A stretch of 64,000 bases of DNA, from the NCBI RefSeq assembly GCF_001424905.1, contig NZ_LMCU01000001.1, positions 1,419,480-1,483,479 of the forward strand, read 5' to 3'. The first letter of the stretch is position 1. Each line of letters begins with the position of its first letter. This DNA is from Leifsonia sp. Root112D2 (lineage in GTDB: Bacteria; Actinomycetota; Actinomycetes; Actinomycetales; Microbacteriaceae). Positions 8,973 to 18,000 of this stretch are shown here, piece after piece. The notes beneath the pieces were generated by a model. It was not told the DNA's origin, ran no database searches, and saw only the letters and a program-made list of their open reading frames with translations. The translations under genes and the position numbers were made by a program.

Positions 8973-9883
8973 TCCAGCCTTTCTCTCGAGATAGCATCCG
9001 CTTCCCGCAGGGAGGTCACATTTGGGTGCCGCGAAGTGGCGCGAGGGCAGCTGCAGCCGGGATGTCCATGTATTCGCCATGTGTGCGCCCCGTTGTCATC
9101 GCGCAGAGGCTGCTCTACATTGCCGTGCGAGTTCTTGGGCCTGGAGTCCTTCCTGGTAGACGCGATGCGTGGAAAGATCCGGTCGAGACAGAGATATGGA
9201 ACTCATTCAACGCTCAGTGGCAGGAGCTGTGCGGCATCTGGGACAGCGCTGCGCTCTACCAGCGGCCGCAGAGCGGCCGCAGCGGCTTCGCGCTGCTTCT
9301 GTTGCGCGAAGGGCGTGGTGTCGGATTCATTCGCGTGACCGCCTCACGCTTGCGTGCTGAGAAGGAATTCTCGGTGATGAGAGCTGTGCACGCTGCGCGG
9401 CCGGAAACATTCTCGATCGCACGGCCGCTCGGCCACGGTCATGGCGGTGAGTGGGCATGGCTGGCGACCGAGTCGGTACCCAATTACCCGCTCGGAGCCG
9501 TTCGCCGCAGCACGACCCGGGAAAAGGTGACGGCAGAGATTTCGACGGTGCTGGATGAGGTGCTGCAGCGTGGATCTGAAACACCCCGGCACTGGCAGGG
9601 AAGCCACGGGGACCTTGCACCATGGAACTTGCGAACTGAATGGGGCGGGGCTGTGCGTGTGATCGATTGGGAAGACGCGGCATTTGCGCCGCCGGGCGTC
9701 GATTTGCTGTATGGAGCGCTGACGGCGCATCTGACGTTCGGCGCTCGATTACCGACGGCCACGAATATAGAAGCTGCTCAATGGGTCGCCGAACTCGTCT
9801 CAACGCGCCGTACCGTGGACGAGGGTATGGGGTCAGTTAACAACCGGTTGCTTGCGGCGCTTGAGTGCGTTCCGGCTCACTGA
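8969..9883 (+). CDS. Aminoglycoside-phosphotransferase-like kinase, EPS-linked
   Basis: This 304-residue protein has the APH/choline-kinase catalytic signature GSHGDLAPWNLRT (Brenner-type HxD..N) and the metal site VIDWEDA about 20 residues later. The N-lobe is divergent, with no obvious glycine loop. It overlaps the sulfotransferase by 4 bases, so the two are coexpressed. Related genes occur in cell-surface polysaccharide loci, where they may phosphorylate a sugar or lipid carrier. The substrate cannot be inferred and antibiotic resistance is unlikely from context. Confidence 0.65.
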   Translation: MIQPFSRDSIRFPQGGHIWVPRSGARAAAAGMSMYSPCVRPVVIAQRLLYIAVRVLGPGVLPGRRDAWKDPVETEIWNSFNAQWQELCGIWDSAALYQRPQSGRSGFALLLLREGRGVGFIRVTASRLRAEKEFSVMRAVHAARPETFSIARPLGHGHGGEWAWLATESVPNYPLGAVRRSTTREKVTAEISTVLDEVLQRGSETPRHWQGSHGDLAPWNLRTEWGGAVRVIDWEDAAFAPPGVDLLYGALTAHLTFGARLPTATNIEAAQWVAELVSTRRTVDEGMGSVNNRLLAALECVPAH

Positions 9884-9912
9884 GCGATCATTGCAGAGCT
9901 GCGACGGATTCG

Positions 9913-12081
9913 TCAGGGTGCGCTCTTTGAAAGCATGTCCGCAAGCTCGGGTCCGAGCCCACTCGAGTACGCCACTGTCAGGTGATTCTCGTCGGTGCGA
10001 ACGGGAACCGTACCGACAAAAGCCGGGCAGCTCCCGTCACTCGAACAGAACCATGATGACGTGTCGAAGTAACGCGCATGCGCTTCAGACGCCGCAGCCT
10101 GCTCGGCCTGGTTCATAGTCAGCCAATCCGTGCGGATCGGTGCCACGCACGAAGACGGTGTTGCGAAACGAGTGTTGCAGACGAGAAGTGATTTGCCGTC
10201 AGGTGGAGCGGCGAGGACGATGACGGTTCCGGTGCTATCGGACAATGCGCGTATCGTCTGCTCCGTACCCTTCGTAACCTCGGCGACGGCGTCCGTTCCG
10301 CTAGCTTCACTGCTCAGGCGCGTTATGGTGTTCGACGCGGAGGCGAGGATGGTCACGTCGGGGTGCAGCGCCCGAATCTGAGCGATCGCCCAATCGCGGT
10401 GAGCATTGCATGCGTCGTACTTCTTTCCACCTGTCCAGGTGACATCGACTGTGGTTGCCGGGCACTGCCCCATCGTGAACGGATGCAGTCGCCAACCGAG
10501 CTTGTCGGCTGCGGCCTGAAGCCCGGGCGTCCACGCAATTCCTATCGAGTCGCCGAGCACAGCCACGTTGACCTTCGCTGTGGATGGACCAACGATGCAC
10601 TTCTCCGCATTCTTCGCGGTAATCTCAGCGCAGCCGCTCTTATTGACCTGCTTAACCCAATTTTCTGTACCCAGTTGCTCGACCGGGGGCGAGAGCTTAG
10701 GAAATGCCGTGGCAGACAACGCTGCTTGAATATCGGCGGCCCGGCCGGTGAGCTTAACGGCGGTCTCTTCCCCGTTCAGTCCAGAAGCCGCGTTGACGGA
10801 ACCTCTTGAGATCGCCGCGGGTGCGGATGCTATCGGATAGATGAAGATCCCGACCGTCCAGATGGTGATTGCCGCGAGAGTCGCGTATCCCACAACGGGC
10901 CAGTTCAAAGTTGCATGAAGACGCTGGCGGCCTCGCCAACGCCGCTGTCGCCGCTCGTGCCTGCTGAGCCGGTCCAGCCATGTGGAGTTTCTGATCGGGT
11001 TTTCGAACCAGTGGAAGGATGCGGCCGCAAGTCCGAACACGAGCAGGATGGTGGCGACTGAGGTGATGACGGAGGTTGTCGGCAGGAGAGAGGCGGCGAT
11101 GATAATGACGGGAAAGTGCCATAAGTACAGCGAGTAGGAGATTTCGCCGACATACCCCGCGGGCTTGCTCGTCAATGGCCAGACGCGCATGGCGGGCGCC
11201 CCCGTGCCTGCGGCGATCACCGCGGCCGTGCCGAGTACAGGGAGCATCGCCCAAGGGGCAGGGAAGGGAAGAGAGTCGTTGATGATGAAGAGTGACGCTA
11301 CTATCACCGCGAGACCGCACCAGGCGAGGAGCGGGCGGATACGCGAGGGGAGGCGTTCTAGCCGCTTGGTGGCTACTGCTAAGAGCGCCCCGACGCCGAG
11401 TTCCCATGCCCTTGAGAGCGTGGAGAAATAGGCGAATGAAGGGTTGTGGAAAGTCTCCCACACTGACCACGCGAGCGAGACAACAATGATCACCACCATC
11501 GTGGCCGCAACTGCCTTGCGGCCGCTGAATTTACCGCCGCGCACCCGCCGCGTCACGACGAAGATCAGCAACATGAGCCACGGCCAGACGAAATAGAACT
11601 GTTCCTCGACACCGAGCGACCAATAGTGCTGGAGGGCCGAGGTCGGCCCGTCCGCCTGAAAATAGTCAGTCCCGATCAAGGCGAAGTGCCAATTGGCTGA
11701 GAAGAAGGTTGCCCAGATCGCGTCCGTCTCAGTCTGAAGGGCGCGCCCAATATTGAAGACAGCGAATGCGGCGGCGACAGTTACTGCCAGGACGAGCATT
11801 GATGCGGGGAGAATGCGCTTGATCCTGCGTCGATAGAAGCCGACGAACGAGATCTTCCCTGTGCGTTCCTGCTCGCGCAGCAGAAGCCCGGTGATAAGAA
11901 AGCCGCTGATCACAAAAAAGATATCGACGCCGACGAATCCGCCCGAAGGCCACACGAGCAGATGGTCGAGTATGACCGCGATGACCGCGAGCGCGCGCAG
12001 CCCCTGTACATCTGCGCGCAACGGCCGTTTCGGCTTTTGAGGGGCGCGTAGGGACAACTCGACGGGGGCGGGGGATATCAC
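9913..12081 (-). CDS. OafA/YrhL-type O-acyltransferase with SGNH domain
   Basis: This 722-residue protein starts with an acyltransferase-3 membrane domain: RADVQGLRALAVIAVILDHL, FFVISGFLITGLLL, about ten helices to residue 400. A periplasmic-side SGNH domain follows, with GDS block VAVLGDSIGIAW and catalytic pair DENHLT near the end. This two-part layout transfers acetyl or other acyl groups to extracytoplasmic glycans. It is the last gene of a minus-strand run and overlaps the Wzz-type gene by 4 bases, so O-acylation of the EPS made here is expected. It converges on the kinase-like gene with a gap of only 29 bases. Confidence 0.88.
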   Translation of the reverse strand: MISPAPVELSLRAPQKPKRPLRADVQGLRALAVIAVILDHLLVWPSGGFVGVDIFFVISGFLITGLLLREQERTGKISFVGFYRRRIKRILPASMLVLAVTVAAAFAVFNIGRALQTETDAIWATFFSANWHFALIGTDYFQADGPTSALQHYWSLGVEEQFYFVWPWLMLLIFVVTRRVRGGKFSGRKAVAATMVVIIVVSLAWSVWETFHNPSFAYFSTLSRAWELGVGALLAVATKRLERLPSRIRPLLAWCGLAVIVASLFIINDSLPFPAPWAMLPVLGTAAVIAAGTGAPAMRVWPLTSKPAGYVGEISYSLYLWHFPVIIIAASLLPTTSVITSVATILLVFGLAAASFHWFENPIRNSTWLDRLSRHERRQRRWRGRQRLHATLNWPVVGYATLAAITIWTVGIFIYPIASAPAAISRGSVNAASGLNGEETAVKLTGRAADIQAALSATAFPKLSPPVEQLGTENWVKQVNKSGCAEITAKNAEKCIVGPSTAKVNVAVLGDSIGIAWTPGLQAAADKLGWRLHPFTMGQCPATTVDVTWTGGKKYDACNAHRDWAIAQIRALHPDVTILASASNTITRLSSEASGTDAVAEVTKGTEQTIRALSDSTGTVIVLAAPPDGKSLLVCNTRFATPSSCVAPIRTDWLTMNQAEQAAASEAHARYFDTSSWFCSSDGSCPAFVGTVPVRTDENHLTVAYSSGLGPELADMLSKSAP

Positions 12082-13520
12082 GATGTGCGCTGACTCAGCT
12101 CTCGGTCAACGCCCTTCTTCGGAGACGATATCTGGTGCGTCAGGATTGAGCTCCCGGAGTTCACGTGACGGGAACGGAACTCGAGAAGATCCTCTCCTTC
12201 CCAGTCGTCGCTAACGTTCACGCGCCGTCCGATGGGAACTGCGGTCAGAAGGACTCCGATCGGCTGGACGTTTGCCGCCTCAAGCCTTGAGACGAGGCGC
12301 GAAAGTTCTTCACGCCTAGTGCCGCCGAATCGTGCAAGGATCACAACGGCATCCGCGTAGGGCGCCAGAACACCGAGTTCCACCGGCTTCGACCGGAAGG
12401 TCGATTGCGCAATGCAGCAGTCGAATTGCGAGCGTAGCTCATCCATCAACATAGTGACGGCGAGGTCGGCGGACGGAGTCGTTGCGGGTTCGATAATGCC
12501 GGACGGAAGGATGGCGAGTTGCCGAGAAGCCGTCCATTTCAGCGCTTCATCAATGCTGCCTTTCTCATTGAGAAGTTCGGCGAGCCCACCATCCTGCTCA
12601 CTCGGGGGGAACGGCAGCGCGGACGCGCCGCGCGAGTCCGTCTCGATTAGGCAGGTTTTCTGGCCGCCTTCCGTGATGGCCTGAATCAGGGCGAGCCGTG
12701 TCGGGTCGGAGTGCCGCAATCCAGATGCAGGAGCCAGGACGAGGAAGCCGGGCGTCTCGTCGCCCGACAGGCGCCGCAGATTCGATATCACGTCCGCGTA
12801 TGCGCTTGCGAGGTCCTCATCGGAATGGCGGTCGAGGCGCCGGCGCCAACCGCGCCCGCCTCTTGGCAATTGCCCGAGCAACGGTAGGCCGCTCGCGCGT
12901 CGGATGTCGTCCGCCGTACGAATGCGGTGATCCAGAACCGACATCACTATCGCCAGAAGCAGTCCGGTGACGCCGCCGGTCAGAAAACCGAAGCCGACGT
13001 TGAGACTCGACTTGGGCGATTGCGGAGACAACGGAGTGCTCGCGGGGACTGTGACGGTCAATTGTACGAGCGGACTCTTCGCTCCGTTGGCCGACTCAAG
13101 GCTGCCGACCTCCTGCGAGAGGTGTTTTGAGACGGCATTCGCGATGCTGGCGGCGGCGTGCGCGTTCGAGGACACCGCGGTGATCTGAAGTGTTGCGGTG
13201 TCTACCGGGTTCGTGGCGGAAACGTCCGGTGCCAGCTGGTCGATGGTCATCCCGAGGTGAAGTTCATCGATCACGGGACCCAGAACATTGGGACTGTCAA
13301 CGAGGTCTGTGTAGGACTTGACCCGTTGCACGCTGAACTGCGACGTGTCGAAGAGAGAGCCGGTGTTGGCCGAGACTTTGAGAAAGAGGGAGGCGGTCGC
13401 GGAATAAACGGGGGTGGTGAAGGTGTTCACAGCGATGGCGGCGTTCACGCCGAGAAGAAGGCATAGGACAATCGTCACCCAGCGCTCCCTGAAGATGCGC
13501 AGGTATGCGGCAAGATCCAT
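12078..13520 (-). CDS. Wzz-type chain-length protein with degenerate tyrosine-kinase domain
   Basis: This 480-residue protein has a Wzz domain with two membrane helices (about 15-35 and 175-195) flanking an extracellular part, then the usual LDHRIRTADDIRRASGLPLLGQLP joint. A domain laid out like a BY-kinase follows. Its Walker A is replaced by APASGLRHSDPTR, with no GK[ST]. Walker A' is LIETDSRGA where LIDxDxR is usual, and Walker B is FDCCIAQST where DxPP is usual. No tyrosine-rich tail is present. ATPase and kinase activity are therefore probably lost, and the protein may act only as a polymerase partner controlling polymer length. It overlaps the acyltransferase by 4 bases. Confidence 0.85.
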   Translation of the reverse strand: MDLAAYLRIFRERWVTIVLCLLLGVNAAIAVNTFTTPVYSATASLFLKVSANTGSLFDTSQFSVQRVKSYTDLVDSPNVLGPVIDELHLGMTIDQLAPDVSATNPVDTATLQITAVSSNAHAAASIANAVSKHLSQEVGSLESANGAKSPLVQLTVTVPASTPLSPQSPKSSLNVGFGFLTGGVTGLLLAIVMSVLDHRIRTADDIRRASGLPLLGQLPRGGRGWRRRLDRHSDEDLASAYADVISNLRRLSGDETPGFLVLAPASGLRHSDPTRLALIQAITEGGQKTCLIETDSRGASALPFPPSEQDGGLAELLNEKGSIDEALKWTASRQLAILPSGIIEPATTPSADLAVTMLMDELRSQFDCCIAQSTFRSKPVELGVLAPYADAVVILARFGGTRREELSRLVSRLEAANVQPIGVLLTAVPIGRRVNVSDDWEGEDLLEFRSRHVNSGSSILTHQISSPKKGVDRELSQRTS

Positions 13521-13585
13521 CGGATACGTCCTATTCGGTCGGGAGGCGGTACGGCCGCGATGAAGTCACGTTCAAGCTAACACAA

Positions 13586-13603
13586 ATAGTGAGCATTACT
13601 CGA
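13586..13603 (-). promoter_or_regulatory. Weak copy of 18-bp motif before wzz-type gene
   Basis: The minus strand reads TCGAGTAATGCTCACTAT about 65 bases upstream of the Wzz-type start. Its core TAATGCTCA is identical to that of the copy at 26310, but the flanks are weaker. Beside it lies CCCCCCAAAGGAGG, also similar to sequence upstream of the lipoprotein gene. Confidence 0.3.
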
Positions 13604-15086
13604 TACCTCCTTTGGGGGGTCTCTGACGCTTGGGCCGTGTTGACGGGAAAGAATGCCGGTTGCGAGAGAATGCAATCGACGACACCTGGGCACTTCTGTA
13701 CGGCTCGACGTGCGGGAGACTACGGCTCACCGTCGTGAGGCCAGATAGAAGATTCTCCCGCTCGATCAGCAGGGCGAAAACGAAGAATACGATGAACATC
13801 AAATTTGAATCGATCAGCCCGTTCTCCAGGAAGCTCCGGATGAGCGTGAAGACAAGAACCGGAAATGCGAAGGAACGCAGGCGCCGAGCACGCACCGAGT
13901 TGAGGATCGTTGCCGCAACCCAGATGGCCATGACCAACGCGCCGAGTACGCCCGCTTGAGCCAGAGCTGAAATCCAGCTGCTGTCCAGAACCTGATCGGT
14001 CCAGTACTGACCGACAACAGCGACCTGCTTTACCGACAGTCCAGAACCGACCCATCGTGCCCACGTGTCGTTGGGCGTCGAGAGCACCGCCCCCCATGCG
14101 ACGGTTCGCGAGTCCAAGGTCGAGATACCTCGACCCACGGCCTCGCCTCGTTGCGCCAGTTGCGTGAGCAGATTGCTGTAGAAGAGCACCGCGGTGGTCA
14201 GGGGAACCATGATTAGGATGGCGCTGAGCGTTTTGATGTCCAGCCGACGCGTGAAGACGAAAATGAGTACGATCGCGACCAAGAGGGCGACAAGTCCCGT
14301 TCGCGATTGAGTGAGTGCAACGATCCCGACGAGCACGATCAGGACCGGGAGCCGCGGCGCCCATGCGCGTCGAGCGATGACCAAGTCGTGCACGATCCCG
14401 ATGGCCGGCAAGCTGCAGAGCATCGCAATGATGTTCGGCTGAAGAGGAGGGAACGCGCCGAAAAGCCGACCCGTGCTTGAAAGCGCGGGCAAACCGCTCA
14501 CTGCCGAGATGACACCGAACACCGCGAATGCCACAAGCAGAGAACGGAGGAGTGATGCGGGGCGATGGCGGCGCACGATCAGCAGGATCGTTATCGCGAG
14601 GATTACCAGGCGAATGGATGAGACGGCGGCGGCTGGTAGGTCGTTGGCAGCGGCGCCGCCGAAGGTTGAGATGGCTGCGAATATGAGAATGAGCCCCAGC
14701 GAGGCGCCGCCGACCGGCGACAGGGCACGGCCCGAGCGCTGCGGGCTGCCAACGACCGCCGCGAGACCCAAGGCGCCTACGCCCAGCGCGGCCTTGATAA
14801 CGACGACGGGATCGATCGAGCCTGAAAAGTAGACGCCTACGCGCCACGGAATAACGCTGGCCACCACGAGCGTCCAGATCACGAAGGGCATGACATCAAA
14901 GCGCGCAGTCGGCTGTGGGGCGGGGACGCGGTTGCGGGGGCGTGTTACGCCGAAGATCTGCGTGACGCTTCCCCGCGCCGCCAACGGGCGACCCGGGTGG
15001 GCCTGTACATTCCGCGCCGCATCCATGGCCGTCATCCGTCGAACCACGGTGATGCTGGTCCCTCGTTCACGGCGGCTCACTTCCAT
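13596..15086 (-). CDS. O-antigen ligase/polymerase family membrane protein (Wzy-like)
   Basis: This 496-residue protein has about 10-12 hydrophobic helices and a larger extracellular loop in the last third (after TAVLFYSNLLTQLAQRGEAVGRG, including DSRTVAWGAVL). That is the pattern of the Wzy_C/O-antigen ligase family. In a locus with flippase-like and Wzz-like partners it most likely polymerises EPS repeat units on the outer membrane face. Sequence identity in this family is low, so ligase versus polymerase rests on context. It lies 6 bases after the giant secreted-protein gene, in the same operon. Confidence 0.78.
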   Translation of the reverse strand: MEVSRRERGTSITVVRRMTAMDAARNVQAHPGRPLAARGSVTQIFGVTRPRNRVPAPQPTARFDVMPFVIWTLVVASVIPWRVGVYFSGSIDPVVVIKAALGVGALGLAAVVGSPQRSGRALSPVGGASLGLILIFAAISTFGGAAANDLPAAAVSSIRLVILAITILLIVRRHRPASLLRSLLVAFAVFGVISAVSGLPALSSTGRLFGAFPPLQPNIIAMLCSLPAIGIVHDLVIARRAWAPRLPVLIVLVGIVALTQSRTGLVALLVAIVLIFVFTRRLDIKTLSAILIMVPLTTAVLFYSNLLTQLAQRGEAVGRGISTLDSRTVAWGAVLSTPNDTWARWVGSGLSVKQVAVVGQYWTDQVLDSSWISALAQAGVLGALVMAIWVAATILNSVRARRLRSFAFPVLVFTLIRSFLENGLIDSNLMFIVFFVFALLIERENLLSGLTTVSRSLPHVEPYRSAQVSSIAFSRNRHSFPSTRPKRQRPPKGGIE

Positions 15087-15092
15087 GACTGA

Positions 15093-18000
15093 TTAGTTGG
15101 TGCTCTTGTTAACCAGAAGGTTCGACCACAGCGCGTTCACTGGGGCATTGGTCGCCGTGCTGGAGAGATAAGCGAACAATCCGATCGATCCGGCAGACTG
15201 CATCGCAGCAGTCGTGTCCGTCGTCGACCGCTGCCAGGTTGCCGGCTCAGTCGTTCCGTTCTTCCACACCTTCGCGTTGACGGTTGTCGGCGAGGTGCCG
15301 ACCACCTGCATCCTGACATTCAGTACGTCTCCGACACTGTACGTCAGGCCTGGGATGACACCGCTCGCAACGAGCGTGGCCTGGGTTCCATTAGGCGCGC
15401 CCCTCTCAACGCCGAGAGCGACAGCTCCGTTGGAGAAGAAGGTCACTTTCGCGCGATAGTCACCCTGGCCGGAAACACTGCGTCCGATCACCGAGGCATA
15501 CACGCCGCCACCAGTGGCTGCTTTGTCAAGGCCAAGGCCGACGTTCACCTCGGTGTCTGCCGCCGAGACACCAGCAAGCGAGATAGTAGGTCCGCTCCCC
15601 GGAGCCGAGAGCAGGATCTTTCCCACGCCCGGTATGACGCTGAATTTTGACGTCGAGTTCGACGTCGTCCATGCCCCACCGAGATCTGCGGTACCGAAGC
15701 CGTTCGCCACGGTGCGCCCGAAGGAATCCTTCGCATAAGCGGTGGGCACCACGACTGCTGAAACCGACACGGTGTGGGAGATTTGCGCTGTTGCTCCTTT
15801 GTTGTCGGTCACAGTGAGGGTGACAGGGTAGGTCCCGTTGGCGGCGTAGAGATGCGTTGTCATAGCGCCCGCAGCGGTGGTCCCGTCACCGAAGTTCCAG
15901 TTCCATGCGGACATGGTGCCGTCGGGATCGGATGAGCTGGACCCGTCGAACGAGGCGGTGAGGCCGTTCGTCTGGGACGTGAACAACGCGACCGGCGGAA
16001 CGTTCGGCGGGGCCGCTACGGTGATGTTCTGACCGAGCGTGTTACTCGCTCCTTTGTTGTCGGTCACCGTTAAGCTCACGGTGTAGGTGCCGGCCGATGA
16101 GTAGGCATGCACGGCCGTCGGGGTCGCCGTCGGATCGCTCGCCGGTCCTCCGTCGCCCCAGTTCCAGGTGTAGCTCGCGATCGTGCCATCAGGATCGGCT
16201 GACGTCGATCCATCGGCGCTGACCGTTCCCGGAGTGGTCGTCATCGTGAATGCTGCGGTGGGCGGGACGTTTGGTGCTGTCGCAACCACTTGATGGCTGA
16301 TCTGAGCGGTAGCTCCGTTGTTGTCCGTGACGGTCAGCGTGACGGTGTATTGCCCTGGGGCGCTGTACGTGTGTGTGGTTGTCGAACCGGAACCGATTGG
16401 GCTGCTGTCACCAAAGTTCCAGGCGTACGAGGCGATCGTGCCGTCCGGATCGTGCGATGCTGAGGCATCCAGCGTTGTCGTTAGGTCCGTCGTCGTCGGC
16501 GTGAACGCAGCGGTCGGCAACTGGTTCGGAACGGTTCCCGACCCGAGCTCATAGTGAGTCAGGATGCGATCGGAGGAGAGTGCCGTCGTGTACACGGCAG
16601 CTTCGTCCAGCTGGCCGTTGAAGAACGCGCTGGACGATCCCCAGGTTGTATCACCGCCAATGCGCCAGTAGCCGGTGTAGTTCTGTGCCGCCGTCTGTGA
16701 ATTGGTGGCGACGAGAACCCCGTCAACATAGAGCTGCATGCCGTTTGATGACTGGGTTCCGACTACAGAGTGCCATTTTCCGTCGTTGTATGACAACGGA
16801 CTAATGGCTGTATTGGTTACGCCTGTATATGTACCGAATACGAGGCTGCCATCGTTTTGCATGTAGATATGACGGTCGTAGTTGCCTGATGTGCCGGTTT
16901 GTGTGTTTCCGAATCCGATGAGCTTGCCGCCGACGGTGGTCGTGGTTTTGAACCACGTCTCGATCGAGTACACGGTCGGATTCGTCTCGCTGTTACTGGC
17001 GGCGATGAGTCCGTTCTGTCCGTTGAAGGTCGCCGCGGAGCCGACGCCTCCAGCGAGTGCTCCGCTGGTGCCGAGGGTCACTCCACCGCTGCGCAACCCG
17101 GCATTGCTCGACTCACTCGAGTCCTTCATGGTGGAGCCGCTGGTGTCGTCGAGTCGCCAGTAGATCTCCGGATTGTCAGCGAAGACGGCCTTGCCATAGG
17201 TATCCGTCGGAGCGGCCGGCACATTGGCCGTTCGACCGCTGGCGTTGTAGTGATTGACCACGGTGTCGCGGGTCAACACGGTCGGGTACACCGCGACTTG
17301 GCCAATCGACCCGGCGAGATCGTTACTTGATCCCGTGTTGGGCCAGCCATTCAGGTTGTCCCCGCCGATGCGCCAATAGCCGGAGTAGGCCTGCGCAGAT
17401 GTCACATCGGACCGGCTGGCAACGCGTACGCCATCGAGATAGAGGGTCATCCCGGTCGCGCCAAGGCTGGCGGTCACCATGTGCCACTGGCCATCGTTGA
17501 ATCCGGCACTGCTCGTCAGCGCGGCAACCCCACCGGGGTAGACACCGAAGGTGACATGACCCGCACCGTCTAAGTAGACCTGCCTGTCGTAGCTGGACGA
17601 GTCGCCAGTCTTAGTGTCGCCGAAGCCGATGATCTTGCCTCCAGCCGTGCTCGTCGTCTTGAACCAGGCTTCGAGCGTGAACACGTTCGGACCCACAATC
17701 GACGACCGAGTGGCGATGTTGCCGTTGTTCGTGCCGTCCATGGTCGACGCGGTCGCGTCCGGAACGGGTCCGGTCGTTCCACGTGTGACTCCGGTGCCGG
17801 CATCCGCGTCGCTGAAGCCCGCGTTGTCGTAGGCAACGGTTCCGCTCGCCTCGTTCAGCGGCCAGTAGTCCACGGCCCCGTCCGCGATCACCTGCTGCGA
17901 ATACGCGCTCGGGACGCTGGAGGACACGGTGACAGGATCGGACTTCGGAGGTTGGGTGGAGTTGCCGGACGGGTCGGTCATCGTCACCTTGTAGGTGTGA

